Positions 1 to 8,608 of a stretch of 64,000 nucleotides of DNA are shown here, piece by piece. The DNA comes from Mesorhizobium loti (lineage in GTDB: Bacteria > Pseudomonadota > Alphaproteobacteria > Rhizobiales > Rhizobiaceae): positions 3,100,001-3,164,000 of the forward strand of contig AP017605.1 of NCBI GenBank assembly GCA_002356515.1, written 5' to 3'. The position numbers were made by a program, and so were the translations under genes. The notes under the pieces are model-generated. The model was not told the origin of the DNA. It did not search any database and worked only from the letters and a program-made list of their open reading frames with translations. Within the stretch, counting starts at the first letter, position 1. Each line of letters opens with the position of its first letter.

Positions 1-1063
1 GCAGGTTCCAGTTGAACTCCTTCGAGGCGCCGCTCATCACCGCAAAACCTTGCGCGTACGCCGCGATCTTGCCGGCGAAGAGCGCCAGCTCGAGATCGTG
101 CAGCAACGCATCCTTGTCGCCGGAAATTTTCGTCACGCCGATGTTGCCATAGGCCTTTTCCGCCGCCTGACGCTCATCCTTGATCGACGACAGCACGCGC
201 GCCGCTACCGCCGCCTCGATCGCGGTTGCCGGAATGCCGAGCTGCTGCGCCTCGATGACGGACCATTTGCCGGTGCCCTTCTGGCCGGCGCGGTCGAGGA
301 TGATGTCGACCACCGGCTTGCCGGTCTTCGGATCGTCGGCGGCCAGCACCTTGGCGGTGATCTCGATCAGGTAGGAATTGAGCCGGCCCTTGTTCCAGTT
401 AGAAAACACCGTGCCGATCTCTTTCGGCCCCATGCCCAACCCGTCTCGCAGGATGCCGTAGATCTCGGCGATCATCTGCATGTCGGCATATTCGATGCCG
501 TTGTGGATGGTCTTGACGAAATGCCCGGCGCCGTCGGTTCCCAACCAGGCAGCGCAAGGCTCGTCCTTGAACTTGGCCGAGATCGCGGTCAGCACGTTTT
601 CGACGCGCTTCCAGCTATCTTCGGTGCCGCCGACCATGATCGACGGGCCGTGGCGCGCGCCCTCCTCGCCGCCGGAGACGCCCATGCCGATGAAGGTGAG
701 GCCCGAGCCGGAGAGTTCGGAGAAGCGCCGCATCGTGTCACGGAAATTGGCGTTGCCGGCATCGATGACGATGTCATTGTTGGATAATACGCCGCGCAAG
801 GCCGCGATCTGCTCGTCGACCGGCTTGCCGGCCAGCACCATGATGATGATCGGGCGCGGCGGCCGGATCGCCGCGGCAAGTTCTTCCAGGCTGTAGCAGG
901 GGACAACCATATCCCTGAGCGCGCCGGCATTCTCGACGAAAGCGTCGGTGCGTGCCCTTGTGCGGTTGAAGACGGCGATGCGGTGCCCGTGTTCGGCGAT
1001 GTTCAGCGCCAGGTTGGAACCCATCGTGCCAAGGCCGATCAGGCCGATTTCGGCTTTTTCCAT
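1..1063 (-). CDS. gnd: 6-phosphogluconate dehydrogenase, decarboxylating (3' end beyond window)
   Basis: Oxidative decarboxylation of 6-phosphogluconate to ribulose 5-phosphate with NADP+, in the cytoplasmic pentose phosphate pathway. Reading leftwards from the ATG whose complement is at 1061-1063, the protein opens with the Rossmann motif GLIGLGTMGSN. It continues with FNRT, the substrate-site stretch GVSGGEEGARHGPSIMVGG and KTIHNGIEYADMQMI, which carries the family's catalytic Lys and the H-N-G-I-E-Y signature. A good ribosome site (AGGGAAG) precedes the ATG. About 354 residues are present and the C-terminal helical part lies off the window. The assignment is firm; only the far end is unseen. 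Confidence 0.96.
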   Translation of the reverse strand, partial: MEKAEIGLIGLGTMGSNLALNIAEHGHRIAVFNRTRARTDAFVENAGALRDMVVPCYSLEELAAAIRPPRPIIIMVLAGKPVDEQIAALRGVLSNNDIVIDAGNANFRDTMRRFSELSGSGLTFIGMGVSGGEEGARHGPSIMVGGTEDSWKRVENVLTAISAKFKDEPCAAWLGTDGAGHFVKTIHNGIEYADMQMIAEIYGILRDGLGMGPKEIGTVFSNWNKGRLNSYLIEITAKVLAADDPKTGKPVVDIILDRAGQKGTGKWSVIEAQQLGIPATAIEAAVAARVLSSIKDERQAAEKAYGNIGVTKISGDKDALLHDLELALFAGKIAAYAQGFAVMSGASKEFNWNL

Positions 1064-1158
1064 CGTTTCTTCCCTGCTTTCGGATCTTGTTGGTTGGAGC
1101 CCGCGATTTTGCCGGGATGATTGACGGGCCTTTCGCGCCGCGTCAACCGCCTCGCCGA

Positions 1159-1179
1159 ATTGTGTTGCAGTTGCACAAT
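1159..1179. promoter_or_regulatory. Inverted repeat in the gnd/copper operon gap
   Basis: ATTGTG (1159-1164) and CACAAT (1174-1179) form a dyad with a 9 bp centre, in the 150 bp between the gnd start and the end of the copper operon. It is well placed to be an operator for gnd, which is transcribed leftwards. No regulator can be named. Confidence 0.35.
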
Positions 1180-1213
1180 ACAGACCGTTCGACAACGGTA
1201 TCACATCTGTCGG

Positions 1214-2848
1214 TTACGGCCTGATTTCGATCGGCGCCTCTATCTTCACCATGTCGAAGTCCGAGACGAGGATATCGATACGCACCGTCCAGCGGCCGGG
1301 AACCGGGATGACGAGGTTGTCGACACGCCAGCTGCCGTCGCCGGGCTTGGTCGCCGCGCGCTTCATGGGCTCGATGCCGGAATCCGGTTTCGACAGCACC
1401 AGCGTCACTTCCTTGGCGTCGAGCGGCCCGAAATCGCCGGTCATGATGATCATCGAGGCCGCGACAGGCCCGGCATGGCCCGGCGTGATGCTGAGATCGG
1501 CCATCGCCTGCAGCGCGTGGATATGGACCGAAACCGGCTGTGCCGCCGCGATCGCCAGGGCCCGTGGCGGCGGCGTGAAGCGCCAGCCCGCGGCAACGCC
1601 GAAGATTGCCAGCACGATCAGCATCTCGACGCCGATCGAGCGGGTGAGCCTGCGCTGCACCTCCGTTGCCCCTGCCTCGGCGGAGACCGTGAGTTTCCAG
1701 CGATTGACCGCGGCCAGCGTGAACAGGAAGACCAGCAGCGCCAGCTTGACCAGCAGCAGCCGGCCATAGGCGGTGCCGATCAAGGCCGAGGGCGTCTGAA
1801 CCTGGATGACGGCCAGCACAATGCCAGCCACGGCAAGCACGGCCACGACAGGCAGGATCGCTGCGGAGAAACGGCGCAGGAAAGCGACGGCACCGGTCGT
1901 TTGGCGCTTCAACGCGAGACCGAGCGGCACCAGTGCGCCGGCCCAGAAGGCGATGCCGACACCATGCACGAACACCAACGGTCGCGTCAGCCATTGCGGT
2001 TCGGCCGCGCTGGCATGGCCGCTGGCGGCCAGCGCGACACCGACACCAGCCAGGCCGGCAAGGGCAAATGGCCTGGCAAACACACGCGGTCCGGCCAGCG
2101 ACAACAGACCGAGCCCCAGCGCGATCAGAGCGACCAGCACCGTCCAGCCGAAGCTGGTGCCGAGCCCGGTCCGCCAGATCACTGCTTGCGCGAGATGGGA
2201 GAGTGGCGCCCCGAGCGCGTCGAGACCCTGAAAGCCGAGCGACAAGGGTGCCGCCACCAGGCCGCACAGGATCGCGGTCGTGACAAAGCGCTGACCGGCG
2301 CGTCCATCGCCGGCCAGCCAGGCAAGGGCGAAGGCGCCGCCGACCCCGAGGAAAAGACCGACGTAGAGCAAGACCTTGCTAATCCAGATCGCCGACCGCG
2401 ACGGCCAGTCGACGGCTTCGGACACGGCGGGCGGTTCGCTTGGCGCGCCGATGGAAAACAGCAGCGAACCACCGACCGGATGGCCGTCGGCGGAAATGAC
2501 GCGCCAGCTCAGCACATGCGTGCCGGATTTGAGCGCTTGCGGATTGTCGATCTCGATCGTCTGGTCGGTGAGGCGGAAGGAGGTCAGCGCAACCGGCGTA
2601 CCGTCAGGCTTCACCAGCGTCAGCACCAAGGGCGAAACCGGCTCGCTGAAGGTCAGCGAGAATTGCGTCGGAGCCTGCGCCAGGACCGCACCGTCGGCCG
2701 GATCGGTCTTGATCAGCGCGGCATGGGCAAAAGCCTGATCTGTCGATGCCATGACCATGAGCCCCACGAGCAGGCCCAGCAGCCCGCCGGCGATCCAGTC
2801 GATAAGCTTGTTGTTGGTATCGACCATTCGGGAAAATACTGCGGTCAT
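1214..2848 (-). CDS. CopC-CopD fusion copper import/resistance protein
   Basis: Inner-membrane copper-handling protein of the YcnJ type. From the ATG at 2848 it has 544 residues. They comprise a hydrophobic signal or first membrane segment (about 17-40), then a CopC domain starting AHAALIKTDP with the mature N-terminal His (H42) that family members use for copper. A CopD multi-pass domain (about 175-430) follows, and then a periplasmic C-terminal YtkA/FixH-like beta domain. Longer upstream starts would run into the preceding gene, so 2848 is preferred, although no clear ribosome site is visible. It is the last gene of the operon DUF2946-PCuAC-YcnI-CopCD, which suggests a shared role in periplasmic copper acquisition or cytochrome oxidase metallation. 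The exact start is uncertain. Confidence 0.88.
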   Translation of the reverse strand: MTAVFSRMVDTNNKLIDWIAGGLLGLLVGLMVMASTDQAFAHAALIKTDPADGAVLAQAPTQFSLTFSEPVSPLVLTLVKPDGTPVALTSFRLTDQTIEIDNPQALKSGTHVLSWRVISADGHPVGGSLLFSIGAPSEPPAVSEAVDWPSRSAIWISKVLLYVGLFLGVGGAFALAWLAGDGRAGQRFVTTAILCGLVAAPLSLGFQGLDALGAPLSHLAQAVIWRTGLGTSFGWTVLVALIALGLGLLSLAGPRVFARPFALAGLAGVGVALAASGHASAAEPQWLTRPLVFVHGVGIAFWAGALVPLGLALKRQTTGAVAFLRRFSAAILPVVAVLAVAGIVLAVIQVQTPSALIGTAYGRLLLVKLALLVFLFTLAAVNRWKLTVSAEAGATEVQRRLTRSIGVEMLIVLAIFGVAAGWRFTPPPRALAIAAAQPVSVHIHALQAMADLSITPGHAGPVAASMIIMTGDFGPLDAKEVTLVLSKPDSGIEPMKRAATKPGDGSWRVDNLVIPVPGRWTVRIDILVSDFDMVKIEAPIEIRP

Positions 2849-2903
2849 GCCATGCCACGGGGATGCGGCGCGCTCCGCAGGCAGAGCGCGCCAGGGGAGA
2901 AAG

Positions 2904-3422
2904 TTATTTCTTCGGCGTGAGCTTGATGCCGGGCGCCGGGTTTTCGAGCGCGTCTTCATCCTGCCCGGCCGCCGGGATTTCGATCCAGCGGTCGGCGGCG
3001 TCGCCGCATTCCTGCACCACCGGGAAATAGAGTTTCTGGCCGACGGGCAAATCCGCCGTCAGCGTCGCGCGGAAGACGAACTCGTCGTAGAATTCGTCCG
3101 GCAGATTGCCGCCGCTCCAGTCGACTTCCTTGACGCCGTCGGTCACCGCCTGGCCATAGAGCTGGTAGGATTTTTCATATTTGCCCTTCTTGGTCTGCAG
3201 CGTCCAGCCCGACTTCGGCATCGGCTTCACCGCGATCACCCCTTCCGGAATCTGCACGCGCACGGCGGTCGTCGCCTTGCCGTCGCAACCATGCGGCACG
3301 CGCAACACGGCCTTGTAGGTCGAGCCGACCGCCGCTTCCTGGGTTTCGAGCGTGATGTGCGCAAAGGCGGCATTTGTCCCAAGCACCAGAAGCGCTGCGG
3401 CCGACAGAAAATACTTGTTCAT
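2904..3422 (-). CDS. YcnI-family (DUF1775) periplasmic copper-binding protein
   Basis: 172 residues with a clear signal peptide (MNKYFLSAAALLVLG, then cleavage after AFA). The mature protein would start with His (AHITLETQEA, H22), as in characterised YcnI proteins where the N-terminal His takes part in copper binding. The rest is the beta-rich DUF1775 domain with the typical GxxxW and YF-P-V-V-Q-E-C-G-D stretches near the C terminus. It lies between the PCuAC gene and copCD, all on the same strand, supporting a copper relay from chaperone to membrane importer. The function is family-based; nothing here shows the direction of copper flow. Confidence 0.88.
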   Translation of the reverse strand: MNKYFLSAAALLVLGTNAAFAHITLETQEAAVGSTYKAVLRVPHGCDGKATTAVRVQIPEGVIAVKPMPKSGWTLQTKKGKYEKSYQLYGQAVTDGVKEVDWSGGNLPDEFYDEFVFRATLTADLPVGQKLYFPVVQECGDAADRWIEIPAAGQDEDALENPAPGIKLTPKK

Positions 3423-3461
3423 GATGGTCCCTCTAGAATCTTGATCGGTACGACGGCCGGT

Positions 3462-4001
3462 TCAGTCGTTGTCTTCTTGAGGCGCCGCGCTGCCCATGGC
3501 CTGCACGGCGAATTTGATCGTCACCGTCCCGGCCTTTTCGAAGGTCAGCGTGGCGGCGAACATCTCGCCTTGCTTGGGTGGCTGCTTCAAATCCATGAAC
3601 ATCACATGATAGCTGCCGGGACCCAGAACGACCTTGCCGCCGGCTGGGATCTCCAGGCCGCCGACAACGGGCCGCATGGTCATGACGCCGTCCTTGACAC
3701 CCATCTCATGCAGTTCGGCCTTGTCCGAGATGTCGGAGGAAATCGACAGCAGCCGGTCCGGTGCGCTGCCGTTGTTTGTAATGCTAAAATAGCCGCCGGC
3801 CACCTTGGCGCCGGCCGGCGTGGCGCGAGACCAGGGATGGCCGATCTCGATATCGCCGACCTTGAACTCATGCGCCAAGACGGACTGGGCGCCGACGAGC
3901 ATGATCGCGAAAGCCAGCGTGACAATGCCGAGATGCTCCTGGAAGCGGGACAGAATGCGGCTGAACAGCGTGCCTATCGCTGTGGGGGAAGAATGGGACA
4001 T
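3462..4001 (-). CDS. PCuAC-family periplasmic copper(I) chaperone
   Basis: 179 residues from the ATG at 4001, which has GGAG at a good distance. A signal or anchor segment (about 25-43, ending VLAHEF) leads into the PCuAC domain. Copper(I) ligands of the family are present: H98 and M100 (LHEMG), M109 (MTMRPV), and H132 and M134 (SYHVMFMDL). Family members deliver copper to the CuA or CuB centres of terminal oxidases. It sits between a DUF2946 gene and ycnI/copCD in one operon. Longer reading frames upstream exist but would swallow the neighbouring gene. Confidence 0.9.
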   Translation of the reverse strand: MSHSSPTAIGTLFSRILSRFQEHLGIVTLAFAIMLVGAQSVLAHEFKVGDIEIGHPWSRATPAGAKVAGGYFSITNNGSAPDRLLSISSDISDKAELHEMGVKDGVMTMRPVVGGLEIPAGGKVVLGPGSYHVMFMDLKQPPKQGEMFAATLTFEKAGTVTIKFAVQAMGSAAPQEDND

Positions 4002-4098
4002 GGTTGCTCCATGAAGTGATGATCGCGCCGTTGCCGGTCGCGAGCCGTTTGATCTTTGGATGGGTGCGCCCGCGAAAGGTTCCGACGGGCAAAAAGGC

Positions 4099-4482
4099 TC
4101 AGGCCGGCGGCGGCGGCGCGCGCGGGTTCGACGGCGAGCGTTCGCGCGCGAGATCGAGATGGATGCTCGACGGAAAGACGAAGGCGACCGTTTCAACGGA
4201 CAGGCTGCCCAAGGCCAGCCCGGCATCGGGCGGCGGCGCGAAGGCCGATGAAAACATGCCGCAGCCAAGCGCACAGCAGGCCGGCAGATGGGACGGGTGC
4301 TGGTCACCGCCGGGAAGCTGGGTGGCGCCATCGCGGGTACAGATGACGTTGCCGAAAGCGTCGAGTTGCGCGGCATTCGGGCCGGTGCCGAAGGCGAACG
4401 CGCCGAGCGTCGACTGGAGCAGCAACAGGCAGGCCGCGACAAGCACGGCCGGCATGCTCCAGCGTCTCCCCCGGCGGTTCAA
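4099..4482 (-). CDS. DUF2946-family small exported protein
   Basis: Small protein with a basic N-terminus (NRRGRRW), a hydrophobic signal/anchor (MPAVLVAACLLLLQSTLG) and a Cys-containing middle (VICTRDG, PACCALGCGMF). The C-terminal tail is Pro-rich. It resembles DUF2946 proteins, which are often found at the head of copper operons, as here. The molecular role is unknown; the Cys and His residues (HPSHLPACC) could bind metal, but that is inference. The start is uncertain: TTG at 4482 gives a normal signal peptide, TTG at 4503 is the longest option, and ATG at 4455 is the shortest. Confidence 0.7.
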   Translation of the reverse strand: MNRRGRRWSMPAVLVAACLLLLQSTLGAFAFGTGPNAAQLDAFGNVICTRDGATQLPGGDQHPSHLPACCALGCGMFSSAFAPPPDAGLALGSLSVETVAFVFPSSIHLDLARERSPSNPRAPPPPA

Positions 4483-4573
4483 GCCATCTGCCTCTTCAAG
4501 CAATTCCTGGAAGGATACGTATCATGGCAGCGGCAGGTCGAAAATCGCCAATTCGATGCTGCGGCAACGCGGC

Positions 4574-5476
4574 TCAGGATTTTTGCGGCGGACGGCTTTC
4601 GGGGATCGAGGTCAAAAGCGTCTGGCGCGCCGATTTCAGGTGCTTGCGGCAGGCCGCGTCGACCTTGCCGAGGTCGCGCGATTTGAGCGCCTCGATATAG
4701 GCAAGGTGCTCGCCGACCGCGACTTCGTTGCGCTCGCGCTCCTGCGCCTTGTTCCACTGGTAGTGGTAATGGAAGATCATGGCGATGACGTCGTAGAAAT
4801 CGACGATGAAGCGGTTGCGCGAGGCGCGGTGGATGAGCCGGTGGAAGCGCTCATCCAGCTCGGAAAACGCGTTGAAGCGCGTGGCGATCTCGCGGGCCAG
4901 CTGGCGATGTTCGTCCTCTAGGCGGTCCAGATCGGCCCAGACCGGGCTGTCCTGCGGCAGTGCGGCGAAGGCAGCAGCCGAGCGCAGTTCGAACATTTCG
5001 CGGATCTCGGTCAGTTCGAGCGCGAAGGCCCGGGTAAAGCCCTTCAGCACCCAATGGCTGTTGCGGCGTTTCTCGATCAGGCCGAAGCGCGAGAAGCGGA
5101 TCAGGAACTCGCGCACGCTGGTGGTGCCGACGCCGATCTCGCGCGCCAGTTCGAGCTCGTTGATCTGCATACCGGCCTCGGCGCCGCCGGCGAGCAGGCG
5201 CCGCATGAATGAGCGCTCGATGATCTCAGCCAGCGTGTCGGTCTCTTCCTCGGGGAAGAAATCGTCGGGGCGCGGGTCGCGCAGCACCGTCTTGGCGCGT
5301 TTGTTCCAGGCGATCAGCCCGGTTTCCTCCATGCGCGCCAGGATGCTGCGCACGGTCGTGCGGCTGACGCCGAGCAGTGTGCCCAGTTCCGGTTCCGACG
5401 GCAGGCTGCGCGTTTCGTCGAGCAGCCTGAGGCACCTGTTGTAGGCGTCCTTGTAGACGTTGTTGCTCTTCGACAT
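4574..5476 (-). CDS. GntR-family regulator, FadR/FCD subfamily
   Basis: About 300 residues. The N-terminal winged helix-turn-helix carries LPSEPELGTLLGVSRTTVRS and RMEETGLI, followed by an all-alpha FCD ligand-binding domain with its metal-site histidines spread over FHRLIHRAS and later. It is divergent from the UxaA-type dehydratase operon at 5730, the classic arrangement for FCD regulators that sense sugar acids. A perfect inverted repeat (5627-5657) lies over the predicted promoter between them. The ATG at 5476 is taken; a TTG at 5488 is the alternative. The ligand (an aldonate or uronate) is inferred from the neighbouring genes only. Confidence 0.88.
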   Translation of the reverse strand: MSKSNNVYKDAYNRCLRLLDETRSLPSEPELGTLLGVSRTTVRSILARMEETGLIAWNKRAKTVLRDPRPDDFFPEEETDTLAEIIERSFMRRLLAGGAEAGMQINELELAREIGVGTTSVREFLIRFSRFGLIEKRRNSHWVLKGFTRAFALELTEIREMFELRSAAAFAALPQDSPVWADLDRLEDEHRQLAREIATRFNAFSELDERFHRLIHRASRNRFIVDFYDVIAMIFHYHYQWNKAQERERNEVAVGEHLAYIEALKSRDLGKVDAACRKHLKSARQTLLTSIPESRPPQKS

Positions 5477-5626
5477 CCCCTGACCCAATCATGCCGGTGC
5501 TTGCGGCGGCCGGCTTGAAGCGCAATATGACGTTCCCGTGACCCTGAAAAGCAGGAATCGCTTTCGCCGGGGTCCGGTTCATCGGTTGCAGCGCCACCAC
5601 ACACACGGGGCACGCGGAACGCCCGC

Positions 5627-5666
5627 GAAAAAACAATTGACGCAAAACTGTTTTTTCACGATAAAA
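5627..5666. promoter_or_regulatory. Predicted promoter with overlapping operator for the uxaA-type operon
   Basis: The arms GAAAAAACA (5627-5635) and TGTTTTTTC (5649-5657) form a perfect 9 bp inverted repeat with a 13 bp centre. A -35-like TTGACG (5637-5642) and a -10-like ATAAAA (5661-5666), 18 bp apart, face the dehydratase gene. The dyad overlaps the -35 box and spacer, as expected for repression by the divergent GntR/FCD protein. The pairing of operator and regulator is inferred from position. Confidence 0.55.
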
Positions 5667-5729
5667 GACATTAACTCTTAACAGGCGCGTGTCAATCAGC
5701 GCATCCCAGGATCACCCAGGAAACCGCCC

Positions 5730-7235
5730 GTGAACGTCTCGAACACCATTCTTCTGTCTCCCGCCGACAATGTCGCCGTTGCCAATGGCCGCATCGAGAT
5801 CGGCACTGCTCTGCCGGGCGGCGCGCTTGCCACCTCAATCATCGAGCCCGGCCACAAGGTGGCGATCAAGCCGATTGCCGCCGGCGAGGCCGTGGTCAAA
5901 TACGCCCAGGCGATCGGCCGCGCCACGCAGGACATCGCGCCGGGCGAACACGTTCATTCGCACAATCTGGTGTTCGAGGCCGGCCGCCTGCCGGTGGTGC
6001 CGCCGAGCGAGGCCGAGCACGCGACGGAGGCCGACCGCGCCCGCACCTTCATGGGCTACCGCCGCGCCGATGGCCGCGCCGGCACGCGCAACTTCATCGG
6101 CATCATCGCCAGCGTCAATTGCTCGGCCACGGTCTGCCATTCCATCGCCGACACCGCCAACCGGACCTTGCTGCCGAAATATCCTGGTATCGACGGCTTC
6201 GTGCCCATCGTCCACGGCCAGGGCTGCGGCATGAGCGCTACTGGCGACGGCATGATGGTGCTGCACCGCACGCTCGCCGGCTATGCCCGCCACCCGAATT
6301 TCGGCGGCGTGCTGATGGTCGGCCTGGGATGCGAGGTCAACCAGCTCACCCTCTACGGCCAGAAAGGTGCGGCTGCCGGCAAACGCCATTTCAACATCCA
6401 GGACGCCGGCGGATCGCGCAAATCGGTGGAAAAGGCGATGGGCGTGCTGGCCGAGATCGCCGAGGAAGTCGGCCAGTTGAAGCGCGAGCCGATCCCGGTC
6501 TCAGAGATCGTTGTCGGCCTGCAATGCGGCGGCTCCGACGGCATGTCGGGCATCACCGCCAATCCGGCGCTGGGCGCGGCTGTCGACATACTGGCCGGCG
6601 TCGGCGGCATCGGCATCCTCTCCGAGACCACGGAAATCTACGGCGCCGAGCACCTGCTTGCCTACCGCGCGGCGACGCCCGAGATCGCCAAGAAGCTCGA
6701 CGGCTATGTGAAGTGGTGGGAAGATCACGTCGCCAAGCATGGCGCCTCGATCGACAACAACCCCTCGCCCGGCAACAAGCGCGGCGGCCTCACCACCATC
6801 CTGGAAAAGTCGCTGGGCGCGGTCGCCAAGGGCGGCCAGACACCGCTCAATGGCGTCTTCGGCTATGCCGAGAAGGTCACCGGCAACGGACTGGTGTTCA
6901 TGGACACGCCCGGTTACGACCCGGTCTCGGCCACCGGCCAGGTCGCGGGCGGCGCCAATGTCATTGTCTTCACCACCGGCCGCGGCTCCTGCTTCGGCTG
7001 CCGGCCGACGCCGTCGATCAAGGTCGCCACCAACTCGACCATGTATCACCAGATGGAAGAGGACATGGACGTCAATTGCGGCGTCATCGCCTCGGGCGAA
7101 AAGACCATCGCGGGCATGGGCCGCGAGATTTTCGAACTGATCGTCGAGACGGCTTCCGGCCGTAAGACCAAGAGCGAGGATTTCGGCTACGGCGACAACG
7201 AGTTCGTGCCCTGGCACCTCGGCGCGACGCTCTGA
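5730..7235 (+). CDS. UxaA-family altronate/galactarate-type dehydratase
   Basis: 501 residues, GTG start at 5730 with AGG upstream. The N-terminal SAF-like domain (about 1-90; GHKVAIKPI, then GEHVHSHNL) is followed by the large UxaA catalytic domain. That domain carries conserved Cys and motifs such as FIGIIASVNCSATV, VHGQGCGMS, GLGCEVNQ, LQCGGSDGMSGI and GRGSCFGCRPTPSIK. Family enzymes dehydrate altronate, galactarate or related aldonates to 2-keto-3-deoxy acids using an iron or Fe-S centre. It is the first gene of a set that includes an aldose dehydrogenase, a CUT2 importer and a zinc dehydrogenase. The substrate may therefore be a sugar acid made from an imported sugar and need not be altronate itself. 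No gene symbol is given for that reason. Confidence 0.88.
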   Translation: MNVSNTILLSPADNVAVANGRIEIGTALPGGALATSIIEPGHKVAIKPIAAGEAVVKYAQAIGRATQDIAPGEHVHSHNLVFEAGRLPVVPPSEAEHATEADRARTFMGYRRADGRAGTRNFIGIIASVNCSATVCHSIADTANRTLLPKYPGIDGFVPIVHGQGCGMSATGDGMMVLHRTLAGYARHPNFGGVLMVGLGCEVNQLTLYGQKGAAAGKRHFNIQDAGGSRKSVEKAMGVLAEIAEEVGQLKREPIPVSEIVVGLQCGGSDGMSGITANPALGAAVDILAGVGGIGILSETTEIYGAEHLLAYRAATPEIAKKLDGYVKWWEDHVAKHGASIDNNPSPGNKRGGLTTILEKSLGAVAKGGQTPLNGVFGYAEKVTGNGLVFMDTPGYDPVSATGQVAGGANVIVFTTGRGSCFGCRPTPSIKVATNSTMYHQMEEDMDVNCGVIASGEKTIAGMGREIFELIVETASGRKTKSEDFGYGDNEFVPWHLGATL

Positions 7236-7297
7236 ATTCAACGCATATGTGGTAGAACTGCCGGGCTGGACAGCGCCCGGCAACGGGGAGGGTTTGC

Positions 7298-8296
7298 ATG
7301 GAAAAACGCCGCATCGGCAAGACGGCGCTCGAGGTCACCGAGGTCAGCTTCGGGGGTGCCGCGATCGGCGGCCTCTACCGCGCCTGTTCGCGCGAGGCGG
7401 CGATGGAGACACTGCAAGGCGCCTGGGAGGCGGGCTTGCGCTATTTCGACACCGCGCCCTTCTATGGTTTCGGCCTGTCGGAGCGGCGTTTCGGCGACTT
7501 CCTGCGCTACAAGCCGCGCGATTCCTACGTGCTGTCCACCAAGGTCGGACGTCTGTTTCGCCCGGTGCCGGAAGACAAGGTGCCCGATCATTCCTATGTC
7601 GATCCGCTGCCCTTCGCGCTCGACTACGACTACTCCTATGACGGCATCATGCGCTCGGTCGATTTCAGCTATGCGCGGCTTGGGCTGAACAAGATCGACA
7701 TCCTCTATGTGCACGACATCGGCGTCTACACGCATGGCGTCGAGAAGACCAAGCTGCACTTTCGCCAGCTGATGGATGGCGGGCTCAAGGCGCTCGAGGA
7801 GCTGAAGCGGGCCGGCACGATTTCCGCCTATGGGCTCGGCGTCAACGAAGTCCAGATCTGCCTAGATGTGATGCGCCGGGCGCCGCTCGACTGCATCCTG
7901 CTCGCCAGCCGCTATTCCTTGCTCGACCGCAGCGCCGAAGCCGAACTGCTGCCGCTGTGCCGGGCGCAGCAGACGTCACTGGTGATCGGCGGCGTGTTCA
8001 ACTCCGGCATATTGGCGACCGGGCCGGTGCAAGGCGCGCATTTCGACTACCTGCCCGCCAGCCGCGATATGCTCGACCGGGTCGACGCCATGGAGAAGAT
8101 CGCCGGCGAAGGCGACTACCCGCTGGCCGCCGCCGCCTTCCAGTTTCCTCTGTACGAGCCGACGGTCGCCACTGTGCTGACCGGCACCGCCAAACTGGCG
8201 AATCTGACGCGCAACCTCGAACTGCTCGACGTCGACATCCCGGAGACGGAATACCAGAAATATCGTCCCTACACGGTGGTGCAGGAGCTGGCGTGA
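7298..8296 (+). CDS. Aldo-keto reductase, aldose (L-fucose/L-galactose-type) 1-dehydrogenase family
   Basis: 332 residues, ATG preceded by GGGGAGGG. It has a TIM barrel with the aldo-keto reductase tetrad: D51 and Y56 in FDTAPFYGFG, K82 in STKVGR and H139 in LYVHDIG. It resembles D-threo-aldose 1-dehydrogenases (L-fucose or L-galactose dehydrogenase), which oxidise the aldose to an aldonolactone with NAD(P)+. It follows the dehydratase gene by 62 bp and precedes a CUT2 sugar importer. The order import, oxidation, dehydration therefore makes chemical sense. No lactonase gene is visible nearby. The family is sure and the sugar is inferred. Confidence 0.87.
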   Translation: MEKRRIGKTALEVTEVSFGGAAIGGLYRACSREAAMETLQGAWEAGLRYFDTAPFYGFGLSERRFGDFLRYKPRDSYVLSTKVGRLFRPVPEDKVPDHSYVDPLPFALDYDYSYDGIMRSVDFSYARLGLNKIDILYVHDIGVYTHGVEKTKLHFRQLMDGGLKALEELKRAGTISAYGLGVNEVQICLDVMRRAPLDCILLASRYSLLDRSAEAELLPLCRAQQTSLVIGGVFNSGILATGPVQGAHFDYLPASRDMLDRVDAMEKIAGEGDYPLAAAAFQFPLYEPTVATVLTGTAKLANLTRNLELLDVDIPETEYQKYRPYTVVQELA

Positions 8297-8608
8297 AAGC
8301 GGCACTATGGGCCTTGGCGGGAAAGGCCCGCCCTGGAAGAAAGAATGAATGTTCCATATTGACTAACACATGGAATTAATATTCCATGTGTTTACGGAAC
8401 GGAACGGGAGCGTTGGCTGCGTCCAGGGAGGAGCGGCATGAGTCTGTGCCCGCCATGGGAGGTCAGGCGCGAAACACCGCTTGCATCGTCCAGATCGATG
8501 CACTATCAAAACAGCGTAAATGTTTTTTATTGATAAAGTTCTGTTTGGGCCACGCCTATCCGAACGGAGCTTCCGTAACGTTCACCAGGCGACTTAGGGA
8601 GGAATCCT
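8297..8608. promoter_or_regulatory. 312 bp gap holding a 28 bp palindrome before the CUT2 importer
   Basis: A near-perfect operator stands out: arms AACACATGGAAT (8365-8376) and ATTCCATGTGTT (8381-8392) around TAAT. A partial extra half-site TTCCAT lies at 8352-8357. A second, weaker dyad (AAAACA 8508-8513, TGTTTT 8521-8526) lies about 90 bp before the binding-protein gene. TTGATA (8530-8535) could serve as a -35 box, but the -10 is poor. No convincing gene lies in the gap. The binding-protein gene probably has its own regulated promoter here. Confidence 0.5.

Noticed and set aside
1121..2920. Long plus-strand open frame of about 600 codons
   Set aside because: It lies opposite the CopC-CopD gene. 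The translation is rich in Gln, Arg, Asp and His with no membrane or domain pattern, as expected from the antisense of a high-GC gene.
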